Origin: Arthrobacter dokdonellae
GTDB taxonomy: Bacteria; Actinomycetota; Actinomycetes; Actinomycetales; Micrococcaceae
Assembly (NCBI RefSeq): GCF_003268655.1
Contig: NZ_CP029642.1
Span: 186,001-250,000, forward strand
Reading direction: 5' to 3'
Length of the DNA: 64,000 nucleotides
Position 1 is the stretch's first letter. Each line of letters starts with the position of its first letter. Under the pieces are notes generated by a model. It had not been told where the DNA came from. It saw only the letters and a program-made list of their open reading frames with translations, and did not search any database. Below are positions 43,693 to 52,063 of this stretch, piece by piece. Both the position numbers and the translations under genes were made by a program.

Positions 43693-46083
43693 ATGCACGC
43701 AAGCACCCGTGGTTTCGTTTGGCGCCGATCTTTGGCCTGCGCGGTGGCGGCGCTCCTGGCCAGCGGCACTGTTGCCGCCGGCGGCGCCTCGGCAGCACCC
43801 CAAGAGGGCCCGACGGCGGTGGCACCGTCCAGCGCCACTGCGGCCCCCACGGCATCGCCCGCCGGCAACGCCCCATCGGCCACCACGGCGGCCACGGACC
43901 CCGCACCGGCAGCTCCGACGTCGGCAGTCTCTTCCAGCGCCCCTGCGTCTCCCACGGCAACGGCTCCCGCCCCCAGCGCCACGGCGGACCCGTCCCCCAC
44001 AAAACGAGCAACGCAACCGGCCGGGACTCTCCCGGCCGGCCTGGAAGCGGCCCTCAAGCGCGATCTTGGCAAGTCGGTGGCCGAGTTCGAGGCCAATGGC
44101 GAGCTGGCCAGGGGAGCCGCCGCCGTCGAAGCTGCGGTCGGCAAGTCGGACCCCGCGTCCGTGGTTTCCGTGGATGGTGACTCCATCAAGGCGGTGACCA
44201 CGGATGCCGCCGCTGCCAGAAAAGCCGCCGGCACCGCAAAGATCACCGTAATCCCGGAGGCGGCCTCGCCGGCCCCGGGAAAGGTTGACCCAGGCGGCGT
44301 GGAAGCACTGTTCGCGGACTACGCCAAAGTTTTCGGAGCCAAGAACCTGCAGTCCATCATGGTCGATGCGTCTGGCCGTTATGTCATCCGCACCGGTGAC
44401 ACTGCGGCCAAGCCGCCGGCGCCGGCGTCCCCGCCCCGAACGGCAACCGCCCCCGCTGCCTCGGCGGCCAGGGTGCCCACTGCCGCCCCCGTGGCGTCCG
44501 CAGCGTCCGTAGCGGACTTTGCCGCAAAGTACAGGAACGTGGTCGTGAAGCCAGCGGACGGCCACGTCGCTGCCTTCGCCGGCGACGTGGTGGACGGCCA
44601 GGGCTACGCGTCCCATGTTTCCGGCAACGAGTATGAGGCGTGCAGCATCGGCTGGAACGGTTTCAACAGGGCCGGTCGGCCCGCCGTCATCTCCGCCGGC
44701 CACTGCACCCTAGACGGTTCCCTGAAGAATCCGCTGCTGACCGACCCTGCCCACGACGCCGCCGCCAGGCCCCCAATCTCCGGCATCGCCTTCCTGGGCA
44801 GCCTGGGCACTTTCGGCTTCTCCCAGTTCGGAGGCCCAGGCAACAGCCCCGTCATCGGCTTCGACCCCAAGGCCCCAAGCCTCGCTGGCGTCGGCAACAT
44901 TGGCACCGATGTCTCCGTCATTGACAACATCACCGCAGGCCTCAACCAGCTTCCCTTGGCGACACACTGGATGGACCCGGCCAACCTCCCGGCCGCCGCC
45001 ACCAGGGTCACAGGGGTGTCAACGGCCATCCCGGGCGCCGACATCTGCAAGTCGGGGCGGACCACGGGGTGGACCTGCGGCACCGTCACGGGACGGGGAC
45101 TCTTCCTCGTCGCGGGCGTCCAGAACCCGAGTAGCGTCTCGGACGTCCGCGGCGTGCGCGGCTTTGCTTCCACCCTCCCCAGCGACCGTGGCGATTCCGG
45201 CGCCCCCGTTATCTCAGGCACTACCGCCGTCGGCATCCTGAGCGCCGGCGACGGCACCACGACCTACAGCACGGACCTGGTGGACGCCCTGGCCCACACC
45301 GGCGGCTACACGGTCAGGATCTTCGTCAACACCCCCACGTTGGCCACCCCGGCCAACGGCACCATCCACCGGTCAACCACCATCACCGGCAGGGTCGCCG
45401 CGGCGCCGGCCGGCACCACCGTTTCCGCGACCATCGGCGGCAGGACCGTCACGGTTCCCCTTGGCGCCAACGGCACGTGGTCCATCAAGGCCCCCAACAC
45501 TTTCGGCACGTTCAAGCTCACCGCCCGCGCCAAGAGCGGCTTCAGCACCTCCGCTTTGGCCACCTTCAACGTCACTATAGTCAAGCAGACACTGGCTGCG
45601 CCCGCCTTCACCGCCCCGGCAGCGAACGGCTCGGCTGCAGCACCGGTCAGGACCATCACGGGTACAGGGAAGCCGGGCGCCACCATTGTCCTTTCCGGCG
45701 CCGTGACAGGCACCGCGCACGTCGGCACCAACGGCAGGTGGTCCGTGGCAGCGCCCAAGGCACTGGCCCCTGGACGCTACGCCCTTACCGCCAGGCAGTC
45801 CCTGAAGGACTGGAACACCTCGACGGCGGCCACCATCAGGTTCCGGGTGGTTGCGCCCGTGCGGGCGGCCGTCCCGCTCTCCGGCGGCGCGGTGACCGTT
45901 GTCGAGGCCGGCGTCACGGCGGCCCAGGGCTCGGCGGCCGGTGGCGCCTTGGCCGAAACCGGCGTCCCGGGCACGCTTGGCGGCTTTGGCGCGGCGGGCG
46001 GTGGACTGCTGCTGGCCGGCGGCGCACTCCTGCTGTTCCGGCGCCGCGACAAGGAACGGCCCGATACGGAACAGGAACACTGA
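43693..46083 (+). CDS. Secreted, sortase-anchored S1 serine protease with pro-domain and Ig-like domains
   Basis: This exported protease has 796 residues. It starts with a signal peptide (RSLACAVAALLASGTVAAGG, ending ASA). Then comes an Ala/Pro/Thr-rich stretch and a pro-domain similar to those of alpha-lytic protease and streptogrisins (about 110-290). The chymotrypsin-fold catalytic domain has His337 in SAGHC, a candidate Asp406 in GTDVSVID and Ser502 in GDSGAPVIS. Two Ig-like domains (about 540-730) follow, and the C-terminus has LAETG, a hydrophobic helix and a basic tail, a class E sortase signal. It is probably displayed on the cell wall. The downstream lipoprotein resembles a second, detached pro-domain. 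Confidence 0.9.
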   Translation: MHASTRGFVWRRSLACAVAALLASGTVAAGGASAAPQEGPTAVAPSSATAAPTASPAGNAPSATTAATDPAPAAPTSAVSSSAPASPTATAPAPSATADPSPTKRATQPAGTLPAGLEAALKRDLGKSVAEFEANGELARGAAAVEAAVGKSDPASVVSVDGDSIKAVTTDAAAARKAAGTAKITVIPEAASPAPGKVDPGGVEALFADYAKVFGAKNLQSIMVDASGRYVIRTGDTAAKPPAPASPPRTATAPAASAARVPTAAPVASAASVADFAAKYRNVVVKPADGHVAAFAGDVVDGQGYASHVSGNEYEACSIGWNGFNRAGRPAVISAGHCTLDGSLKNPLLTDPAHDAAARPPISGIAFLGSLGTFGFSQFGGPGNSPVIGFDPKAPSLAGVGNIGTDVSVIDNITAGLNQLPLATHWMDPANLPAAATRVTGVSTAIPGADICKSGRTTGWTCGTVTGRGLFLVAGVQNPSSVSDVRGVRGFASTLPSDRGDSGAPVISGTTAVGILSAGDGTTTYSTDLVDALAHTGGYTVRIFVNTPTLATPANGTIHRSTTITGRVAAAPAGTTVSATIGGRTVTVPLGANGTWSIKAPNTFGTFKLTARAKSGFSTSALATFNVTIVKQTLAAPAFTAPAANGSAAAPVRTITGTGKPGATIVLSGAVTGTAHVGTNGRWSVAAPKALAPGRYALTARQSLKDWNTSTAATIRFRVVAPVRAAVPLSGGAVTVVEAGVTAAQGSAAGGALAETGVPGTLGGFGAAGGGLLLAGGALLLFRRRDKERPDTEQEH

Positions 46084-46135
46084 TGGGACGGTCATCCAGT
46101 TCATGCAGGACGTTGACACTGGACAGGACGTGGCA

Positions 46136-46699
46136 ATGGAAGAAATGAACAACAGGAAGCTGGCGGCCGTCCTCGCCGCCGCGAGCATGGCAGGAGTACT
46201 GGCCATGGGCGGATGCGCCCCCCAGCAGTCCCCGGGCGACACACCGGGCGCCCAGCAGGGCGGACCGCAAACCGGTTCAACTGCTCCTGCCACTGAGCAG
46301 TCCACCGAACTGCTGATGCTCAACGACCAGCTGAAGGCGGCGCTCGGCAGCGCCTACTCCGACTCCTGGATCGAAGGCGGGCGGCTCCACGTGGCCATCA
46401 CCACACGGGAGGCTGAAAAGGCGGTTTCCCGCGCTGGCGCCGTCCCGAAGCTGGTCACCTTCGACGTCGCACAGCTGGAGGCGGCGCTGCGGGCCGTGGC
46501 CGCCTGGCAGGCATCGCTGCCACCGGCGCAGGCCTCTGCCATCCACAGAATCATCAGCGACGGCCGCAACGGCACCGTCACCATCTACGTGGACACCACT
46601 CAGCTTGACGCCATTTCCGGCGCGGCCGCCACGGACAGACCAGCCGGCAACGTGCCCCTGCTCATCAAGGAATCCGCGGGCCTGCCCACACCCCAGTAG
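46136..46699 (+). CDS. Lipoprotein resembling a free-standing S1 protease pro-domain
   Basis: This protein has 187 residues from the ATG at 46136; an ATG at 46145 is equally possible. A signal peptide (KLAAVLAAASMAGVLAMGGC) ends in a lipobox, so the mature protein is lipid-anchored outside the membrane. After a Gln/Thr-rich linker, the folded part has a strand-helix-strand pattern: AYSDSWIEGGRLHVAITTRE, then AVPKLVTFDVAQLEAALRAV, then ISDGRNGTVTIYVDTTQLDA. This is like the alternating units of alpha-lytic-protease pro-domains. No catalytic motif is present. It lies about 50 bp after the protease gene, so it may act as an inhibitor or folding chaperone. This last point is inference. Confidence 0.65.
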   Translation: MEEMNNRKLAAVLAAASMAGVLAMGGCAPQQSPGDTPGAQQGGPQTGSTAPATEQSTELLMLNDQLKAALGSAYSDSWIEGGRLHVAITTREAEKAVSRAGAVPKLVTFDVAQLEAALRAVAAWQASLPPAQASAIHRIISDGRNGTVTIYVDTTQLDAISGAAATDRPAGNVPLLIKESAGLPTPQ

Positions 46700-46765
46700 A
46701 AAACCGGACCACTGTTGACGGCGCCGCCGCGCAGCCTTCCGCCCTTTAGTCGCTAGGATGACACC

Positions 46766-47770
46766 ATGATCCAGACCTTCCGGGCGCACGACGCCGTTGA
46801 ACTCGCCGTCCTGGAACGCAGCGGATTTGTCGAGTCCCGGCACGTTGGTTCCGCCGTCGTGGTAGCCGCCGACGGATCCGTGGTCACGTCCCTGGGCGCC
46901 GTCGACTCCCCCATCTTCCCGCGCTCCGCCGTCAAGCCCTTCCAGGCACTTGCGGCGATGCAGTCCGGAGTTCCGCTGCGCGGGGCGCAGGTGGCCATCG
47001 CCGCCGGCAGCCACACCGGGTCGCTGGAGCACATGGACATTGTCTCCGGCATGCTCAAGGCGGCCGGTCTCACCGAGAACCATCTGGGCTGCCCCGCCGC
47101 CTGGCCTTCGGATTCTGAGGCCCGCGCGTGGCTGCTGCGCACGGACCGGGGCAAGTCCAAGCTGGCCATGAACTGCTCCGGCAAGCATGCTGCCTTCCTG
47201 TGGGCCTGCAAGGAAAATGGCTGGAACACGGCCGGGTACCTGGAACCGAACCATCCCATGCAGCGCGCCGTGCGCCGGGCACTGGAGGAATACACGGGCC
47301 AGGCGATCCGCCATACGGGAGTCGACGGCTGTGGCGCCCCTGTCATGTCGGTCACGCTCAAGGGCCTGGCCCGGGCCTTCACCACCCTGGCCAAGGCGCC
47401 GTCGGACAAGTCCGCCAACGCGCGCGCCGCGACAGTGGCCACCTCGATGCTCGACTACCCGTGGGCCGTGGAGGGACACGGCCGGCCCAACACCGTGGTC
47501 ATGGAGGACCTGGGCGTCCTGGCCAAACTAGGGGCCGAGGGCGTGTTGGCGATGGCCACCCCCGCCGGGGCCTCTGTGGCCGTGAAGATGCTCGACGGCA
47601 ACGGCCGCGCCGCCACCCTGGTGGCGCTGACGCTGCTGGCGGCGTCAGGGGCGTTGGACGTCCCCGAAGTGGCCGCGGTGCTCGGCAAGGTGGTCCCGCC
47701 CATCATGGGTGGCGGCAGGCCCGCGGGCAGTCTCCGCCTAGGCCAAGCCGTCAGCGCCCTCCTGAACTAA
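46766..47770 (+). CDS. Asparaginase, Rhizobium type II family
   Basis: This 334-residue enzyme belongs to the family of R. etli-type asparaginases, unrelated to the E. coli type. Recognisable parts are PRSAVKPFQALAAMQSG with the SxxK-like Ser-Lys pair, GSHTGSLEHMDIVSGML, MNCSGKHAAFLWACKENGWN with a conserved Cys and Lys, and GVDGCGAPVMSVTL. No signal peptide is present, so it should act in the cytosol, turning asparagine into aspartate and ammonia. Aspartate is the co-substrate of PurC, but a link to the nearby purine genes is only a possibility. Confidence 0.9.
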   Translation: MIQTFRAHDAVELAVLERSGFVESRHVGSAVVVAADGSVVTSLGAVDSPIFPRSAVKPFQALAAMQSGVPLRGAQVAIAAGSHTGSLEHMDIVSGMLKAAGLTENHLGCPAAWPSDSEARAWLLRTDRGKSKLAMNCSGKHAAFLWACKENGWNTAGYLEPNHPMQRAVRRALEEYTGQAIRHTGVDGCGAPVMSVTLKGLARAFTTLAKAPSDKSANARAATVATSMLDYPWAVEGHGRPNTVVMEDLGVLAKLGAEGVLAMATPAGASVAVKMLDGNGRAATLVALTLLAASGALDVPEVAAVLGKVVPPIMGGGRPAGSLRLGQAVSALLN

Positions 47771-47778
47771 GGGGCACC

Positions 47779-48132
47779 GTGGTTTCCCGACGCCGGATTG
47801 ACATTTCCGAGGGCAGGGCCGCCCTTGACGCCTGGAAGCAGGGGGGCGTGCCCCGCGCCGTGACGGCCATGGCCGTGCGCTACTCCCTGGAGGAACTTGC
47901 CGCCCGCGCCCCCGGCAATTCCGTCGAGGTGCGCGTGCCGCCCTTCGGCGTAACCCAGTGCGTGGCCGGGCCCCGGCATACGCGGGGCACGCCGCCCAAC
48001 GTGGTGGAGTGCGACGCCGGAACCTGGCTTGCGCTGGTGACCGGACGGACGGGCTGGGGTGACGCCGTCGAACGCGGCCTGGTGGCGGCTTCCGGGCTGC
48101 GGGCCGACCTTTCGGGGGAACTGCCACTCTAG
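47779..48132 (+). CDS. Sterol-carrier-like protein next to purF (Rv0807 type)
   Basis: This 117-residue protein resembles the sterol carrier (SCP2-like) fold found in actinobacteria at this position. It has an N-terminal helix (IDISEGRAALDAWKQGGV), then RAVTAMAVRYSLEELAARAP, a strand with SVEVRVPPFGVTQCV and a final ECDAGTWLALVTGRTGW. The order of this gene, purF, purM and DUF3073 matches mycobacteria, where the first gene is also of unknown function. The GTG at 47779 lies 8 bp after the asparaginase stop, indicating one transcription unit. The ligand is unknown. Confidence 0.83.
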   Translation: MVSRRRIDISEGRAALDAWKQGGVPRAVTAMAVRYSLEELAARAPGNSVEVRVPPFGVTQCVAGPRHTRGTPPNVVECDAGTWLALVTGRTGWGDAVERGLVAASGLRADLSGELPL

Positions 48133-48154
48133 CGGTGCGGGTACCCTTGTAGGT

Positions 48155-48484
48155 ATGACTTCCCAGCCCGTTGACCCCTCAGCCGACGCCGTGCAGGCAC
48201 CGGCTCCGCGCCGCCGGCTCACGGTGCGCCGCGCGCCCAAGTACGTCCCCTTCATGGTTGCCGGCGCCCTGCTGGGCGTGATTGTGGCAGCGATTCTTGC
48301 CTACGCCTCGAACGGTGCGGAGCAGTTTGGCTCCGGCAGTGTCTTTGGCTTTTTCGCCGTGCTGCTGATGGTTCCGGGTGTTGGCCTGGGCGCGGTGGCG
48401 GCCCTGGTCATCGACCGCAGGAGCATCCGGCGCACCGAAACGGCCGTGGTCGAGTCCGTTCCGGAGGATGGAACCGGCGACTGA
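48155..48484 (+). CDS. Small membrane protein with two helices
   Basis: This 109-residue protein has a basic N-terminus (RRRLTVRRAPKYV) and two transmembrane segments (VPFMVAGALLGVIVAAILAY and VFGFFAVLLMVPGVGLGAVA). A charged C-terminal tail (DRRSIRRTETAVVESVPED) follows. The first Arg-rich segment before the helix suggests an N-in topology. No function is known to me. It starts 22 bp after the sterol-carrier-like gene and lies 62 bp before purF. Confidence 0.8.
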   Translation: MTSQPVDPSADAVQAPAPRRRLTVRRAPKYVPFMVAGALLGVIVAAILAYASNGAEQFGSGSVFGFFAVLLMVPGVGLGAVAALVIDRRSIRRTETAVVESVPEDGTGD

Positions 48485-48546
48485 CGATGCCCGACGGCTG
48501 CGGGCATGCGTTAGAGCCCGCCGCCATTACATGAGACAATTTTCTC

Positions 48547-50112
48547 GTGGCACGCGGAGACGGAAAACTATCACATGACCTTTTGCCCGGCGAAAAGGGA
48601 CCCCAAGATGCCTGCGGTGTCCTGGGGATCTGGGCGCCCGGTGAAGAAGTGGCAAAACTCACCTATTACGGGCTGTACTCCCTGCAGCACCGTGGCCAGG
48701 AATCGGCGGGAATCGCCACCAGCGACGGCTCGCGCATCAGCGTCTACAAGGACATGGGCCTCGTTTCCCAGGTCTTTGACGAACCGACCCTGAACACCCT
48801 GACCGGGCACATCGCCGTCGGCCACTGCCGGTATTCCACCACGGGATCCTCCAACTGGGCCAACGCCCAGCCCACACTGGGCGCCACGGGAAGCGGCACC
48901 GTCGCGCTCGCGCACAACGGCAACCTGACCAACTCCGCCGAACTGTACGACATGGTGGTGGCCACCGACGGCGTCCCCACGTCGGGCGAGATGGCACAGG
49001 GCAACACCTCCGACACCGCGCTGGTCACCACCCTGCTCAAGGGCAAGGAAGGCCGCTCGCTCGAGGAAACGGCCATCGAGCTGCTGCCCAAGATCCACGG
49101 CGCCTTCAGCTTTGTCTTCATGGACGAGCACACGCTCTACGCGGCACGCGACCCGCACGGCGTCCGTCCGCTGGTTTTGGGCCGGCTCGAAAACGGCTGG
49201 GTGGTCGCCTCCGAGGGCGCCGCGCTCGCCACCATGGGCGCGAGCTTCATCCGCGACATCGAGCCCGGTGAATTCATCGCCATCGACGAAGATGGCGTGC
49301 GCACCCAGCGCTTCGCCCCGGCCACCCCCGCCGGCTGCGTCTTCGAATATGTCTACCTGGCCCGCCCGGACGCCACCATTGCAGGCCGGTCCGTCTACGA
49401 ATCCCGCGTGGAGATGGGCCGCCAGCTGGCACGCGAAAACAGCGCCCAGGCGGACCTGGTCATCCCCGTACCTGAATCCGGAACTCCGGCCGCCATCGGC
49501 TATGCCGAACAGTCGGGCATTCCGTTCGCCCACGGTTTCGTCAAGAACGCCTATGTGGGACGCACCTTCATCCAGCCCAGCGAGACGCTGCGCAAGCTCG
49601 GCATCCGGCTCAAGCTCAACGCGCTGGAGTCAGTGATCCGCGGCAAGCGGATTGTGGTGGTGGACGATTCCATTGTCCGAGGCAACACTCAGCGCGCCGT
49701 GGTGCGCATGCTGCGTGAGGCCGGCGCCGCCGAAGTCCACGTGAAAATTTCTTCCCCGCCGGTACGGTGGCCCTGCTTCTACGGGATCGATTTCGCCTCG
49801 CGCGCCGAGCTGATCGCCAACGGCGCCGCCGTGGATGAGATCAGCAAGTCGATCGGCGCCGACTCCCTCGCCTACATCTCCGAGGACGGCATGATCGACG
49901 CCACCCTCCAGCCGCGCGAACAGCTGTGCACTGCCTGCTTCACGGGCACCTACCCGATTGAGCTGCCGTCCAGCGACCGCCTCGGCAAGAACCTGCTCGA
50001 GCGCACCAAGCCGGCGGACAGCACCACCTCCACGGGCTGCGATCCGGGACCGGACGCGGAACTGGAATCCATCCTGACCGACCAAGACCGTTCTGCCGCA
50101 GACGGCTCCTAA
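48547..50112 (+). CDS. purF: Amidophosphoribosyltransferase
   Basis: This enzyme catalyses the committed first step of purine synthesis, moving ammonia from glutamine to PRPP. The 521-residue product starts at the GTG at 48547. A 22-residue propeptide precedes Cys23 in ACGVLGIWAP, the glutaminase nucleophile, as in the B. subtilis-type enzyme that is matured by cleavage. The phosphoribosyl site is the PRPP loop KRIVVVDDSIVRGNTQRA near residue 370. C-terminal Cys residues (LCTACFTGTYP) fit a 4Fe-4S cluster site. purM follows after 38 bp. No strong ribosome-binding site precedes the start. Confidence 0.96.
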   Translation: MARGDGKLSHDLLPGEKGPQDACGVLGIWAPGEEVAKLTYYGLYSLQHRGQESAGIATSDGSRISVYKDMGLVSQVFDEPTLNTLTGHIAVGHCRYSTTGSSNWANAQPTLGATGSGTVALAHNGNLTNSAELYDMVVATDGVPTSGEMAQGNTSDTALVTTLLKGKEGRSLEETAIELLPKIHGAFSFVFMDEHTLYAARDPHGVRPLVLGRLENGWVVASEGAALATMGASFIRDIEPGEFIAIDEDGVRTQRFAPATPAGCVFEYVYLARPDATIAGRSVYESRVEMGRQLARENSAQADLVIPVPESGTPAAIGYAEQSGIPFAHGFVKNAYVGRTFIQPSETLRKLGIRLKLNALESVIRGKRIVVVDDSIVRGNTQRAVVRMLREAGAAEVHVKISSPPVRWPCFYGIDFASRAELIANGAAVDEISKSIGADSLAYISEDGMIDATLQPREQLCTACFTGTYPIELPSSDRLGKNLLERTKPADSTTSTGCDPGPDAELESILTDQDRSAADGS

Positions 50113-50150
50113 GCCCCCGGCTCCCAAGAACCTTGCCAGAAAGAGACGCC

Positions 50151-51296
50151 ATGACCAACGCCTCCCAGCAATCCGCCACCGCAATCACCTACGCCAGCGC
50201 CGGTGTCGACACCGAGGCCGGGGACCGCGCCGTCGAACTCATGAAGGAAGCCGTCAAGGCCACGCACGGCCCGTCCGTGGTGGGCGGGTTTGGCGGTTTC
50301 GCGGGACTGTATGACGTCTCAAGGTTGCTGAGCTACAAAAAGCCGTACCTGGCCACGTCCACCGACGGCGTGGGCACCAAGGTGGCCATCGCCCAGGCCA
50401 TGGACATCCACGACACCATCGGCTTTGACCTGGTGGGCATGGTGGTGGACGACATCGTGGTGGTGGGCGCCGAGCCGCTGTTCATGACCGACTACATCGC
50501 CACCGGCAAGGTGGTCCCGGAGCGCGTGGCGGACATTGTCCGCGGCATCGCCTCCGCCTGCACCGTGGCCGGAACCGCATTGGTGGGCGGCGAAACCGCA
50601 GAACACCCGGGCCTGCTGGCGCCCGACGAGTACGACGTCGCCGGCGCCTGCACCGGCGTGGTCGAGGCGGACCTGCTGCTCGGACCCGCGCGCGTGCGGG
50701 CAGGCGACGTCATCATCGGCATGGCCTCCTCCGGCCTGCACTCCAACGGCTACTCGCTGGTGCGCCGCGTCATCAACCACGCCGGCTGGGCCCTGGACCG
50801 CCAGGTGTCCGAATTTGGCCGCACCCTGGGCGAGGAACTCCTCGAACCCACCCGCGTGTACGCCGCCGACTGCCTGGACCTGACCCGTTTCCTGCCCGTC
50901 ACGGCCGAAAAGGCCGTCCGCGGCTTCAGCCACGTCACCGGCGGGGGCCTGGCCGCCAACCTGGCCCGCGTGTTGCCGCAGGGCCTCGTCGCGACCGTGG
51001 ACCGTTCGACGTGGAGCCTGCCGGCCATCTTCAGCCTCGTGTCACAGCTGGGCAATGTGCCGCTGGCCGACCTGGAGCGCACCTTGAACCTGGGCGTGGG
51101 CATGGTGGCCGTGGTTTCCGCGGACGCCGCCGACGCCGCCGTGGAACGCCTGAACGCACGCGGCCTGCCGTCGTGGGTCATGGGCACCGTCTCCGCTGAG
51201 TCCTTCGACGCCGACCGCTCCGGCACCGACTACACGCAGGGCGCCAAGGGCGTCGACGGCGGGGCCGTCCGCCTGGTGGGCAGCTACGCGGCTTGA
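50151..51296 (+). CDS. purM: Phosphoribosylformylglycinamidine cyclo-ligase (AIR synthetase)
   Basis: This enzyme closes the imidazole ring using ATP, giving AIR. The ATG at 50151 follows AGAAAGAGA; the frame is open further back to 50133 but without support. The 381-residue product has TYASAGVDTEAGDRAVELMK, the family opening, then TSTDGVGTKVAIAQ with the catalytic Asp/Gly loop. DLVGMVVDDIVVVGAEPLFM and LVGGETAEHPGL are the nucleotide-binding motifs of the PurM fold, followed by GMASSGLHSNGYSLVR. It is the last gene of the asparaginase-purF-purM run and is followed by palindromic repeats. Confidence 0.96.
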   Translation: MTNASQQSATAITYASAGVDTEAGDRAVELMKEAVKATHGPSVVGGFGGFAGLYDVSRLLSYKKPYLATSTDGVGTKVAIAQAMDIHDTIGFDLVGMVVDDIVVVGAEPLFMTDYIATGKVVPERVADIVRGIASACTVAGTALVGGETAEHPGLLAPDEYDVAGACTGVVEADLLLGPARVRAGDVIIGMASSGLHSNGYSLVRRVINHAGWALDRQVSEFGRTLGEELLEPTRVYAADCLDLTRFLPVTAEKAVRGFSHVTGGGLAANLARVLPQGLVATVDRSTWSLPAIFSLVSQLGNVPLADLERTLNLGVGMVAVVSADAADAAVERLNARGLPSWVMGTVSAESFDADRSGTDYTQGAKGVDGGAVRLVGSYAA

Positions 51297-51328
51297 TCCT
51301 TCGGCGGCATTTTTGCTTTGAAGCCGCT

Positions 51329-51432
51329 GGGCCCACAGCGGCGAGGGACCCTGGCCGAGGAACGAGGCTAGGGAGCCGCTGGGCCCACAGCGGCGAGGGA
51401 CCCTGGCCGAGGAACGAGGCTAGGGAGCCGCT
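51329..51432. repeat. Two 52-bp units related to the purC array
   Basis: Exact tandem units lie at 51329-51380 and 51381-51432. Each starts GGGCCCACAGCGGCGAGGG as in purC and ends GGGAGCCGCT, followed after unit two by GGGGA. The middle (CCTGGCCGAGGAACGAGGC) differs from the purC units. The outer AGCGGC/GCCGCT arms remain, so the unit keeps hairpin potential. The array lies 33 bp after the purM stop. Confidence 0.9.
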
Positions 51433-51518
51433 GGGGAACAACAAAATCCCCGCCCGTCGCAGGGGCCTTTCGGCTTCGCGTCGTGCAGGGTTTGTTGCAT
51501 TTGGTGGACTAGACGCTC

Positions 51519-51749
51519 CTAGCCGATGCGGCGGGAGTCTGCCTCGTCGTCGTCCTCAAACTGATCCGCATATTTGTCTTCATACGCCGAGTAATCAGGC
51601 TCTGCAGGAGCCTCAAGGTGATGGCTCGGGGCTCGCCGGGTTGTCCCTCCGAGCTCTTTCTGCAGAGCTGAATAGTCAGTGTTCGGGGAGTAATACTTGA
51701 TGTCCCGAGCCTGCTTGGTTGCCTTCGCCTTTTGACGGCCGCGCCCCAT
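51519..51749 (-). CDS. DUF3073 protein, 76 residues
   Basis: This is a small conserved actinobacterial protein of unknown role, found beside purM in mycobacteria too (Rv0810c type). The typical N-terminus MGRGRQKAKATKQARDIKYY is present, followed by SPNTDYSALQKELGG and an acidic tail (EDDDEADSRRIG). The ATG at 51749 has GGGGG-type purines upstream but no clear ribosome-binding site. It converges with purM across the repeat array. Confidence 0.9.
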   Translation of the reverse strand: MGRGRQKAKATKQARDIKYYSPNTDYSALQKELGGTTRRAPSHHLEAPAEPDYSAYEDKYADQFEDDDEADSRRIG

Positions 51750-51897
51750 GGCGTGACCCCCTTTTTACACTTGGACCGGAGGTGGTCGCTCGGGCTGAGA
51801 GCGAGGCTCCGGAATATTCGGTCAATTTGTCGTACTCCTAGATTACATGAGATCGGCACCGGCTGCGCCCGCGCTTGGATCGTTGGGCCATGGGCGG

Positions 51898-51931
51898 CCA
51901 ATATTTTTCCGCGACGCCGGCGAAATATTGG
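51898..51931. promoter_or_regulatory. Inverted repeat CCAATATTT-N16-AAATATTGG
   Basis: Two 9-bp perfect arms lie 133 bp upstream of the septum-domain gene. An RNA hairpin or a regulator site is possible; no known regulator was recognised. Confidence 0.45.
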
Positions 51932-51949
51932 ATAGAGTCGGGAGGATGG

Positions 51950-51963
51950 GGGAGTTAACTCCC
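51950..51963. promoter_or_regulatory. Palindrome GGGAGTTAACTCCC
   Basis: This is a perfect 14-bp palindrome 100 bp upstream of the septum-domain gene. No known operator class was recognised. Confidence 0.4.
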
Positions 51964-52063
51964 GCAGGGGGAACTTTATTTGCGCCCAGGGCGAAGCTGA
52001 ATTCCTTTTGTCCAGGCAATAAATGGTGCCGGCCGCCGGCGCAGCAGGGAAGGCTAGTTCTTC

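Larger units (their letters stand above)
51750..52063. other. Intergenic stretch between divergent genes, 314 bp, with two palindromes
   Basis: No gene was found here. It contains CCAATATTT (51898-51906) inverted at 51923-51931 with a 16-bp spacer, and the 14-bp perfect palindrome GGGAGTTAACTCCC at 51950-51963. The sequence is AT-richer than its surroundings. Both sites could be operators for the DUF3073 gene or the septum-domain gene. Confidence 0.5.

Noticed and set aside
51447..51465. CCCCGCCC/GGGG hairpin as the terminator of DUF3073
   Set aside because: The stem is short and the pairing ambiguous; the T-run on the minus strand is weak. It may contribute but cannot be supported.
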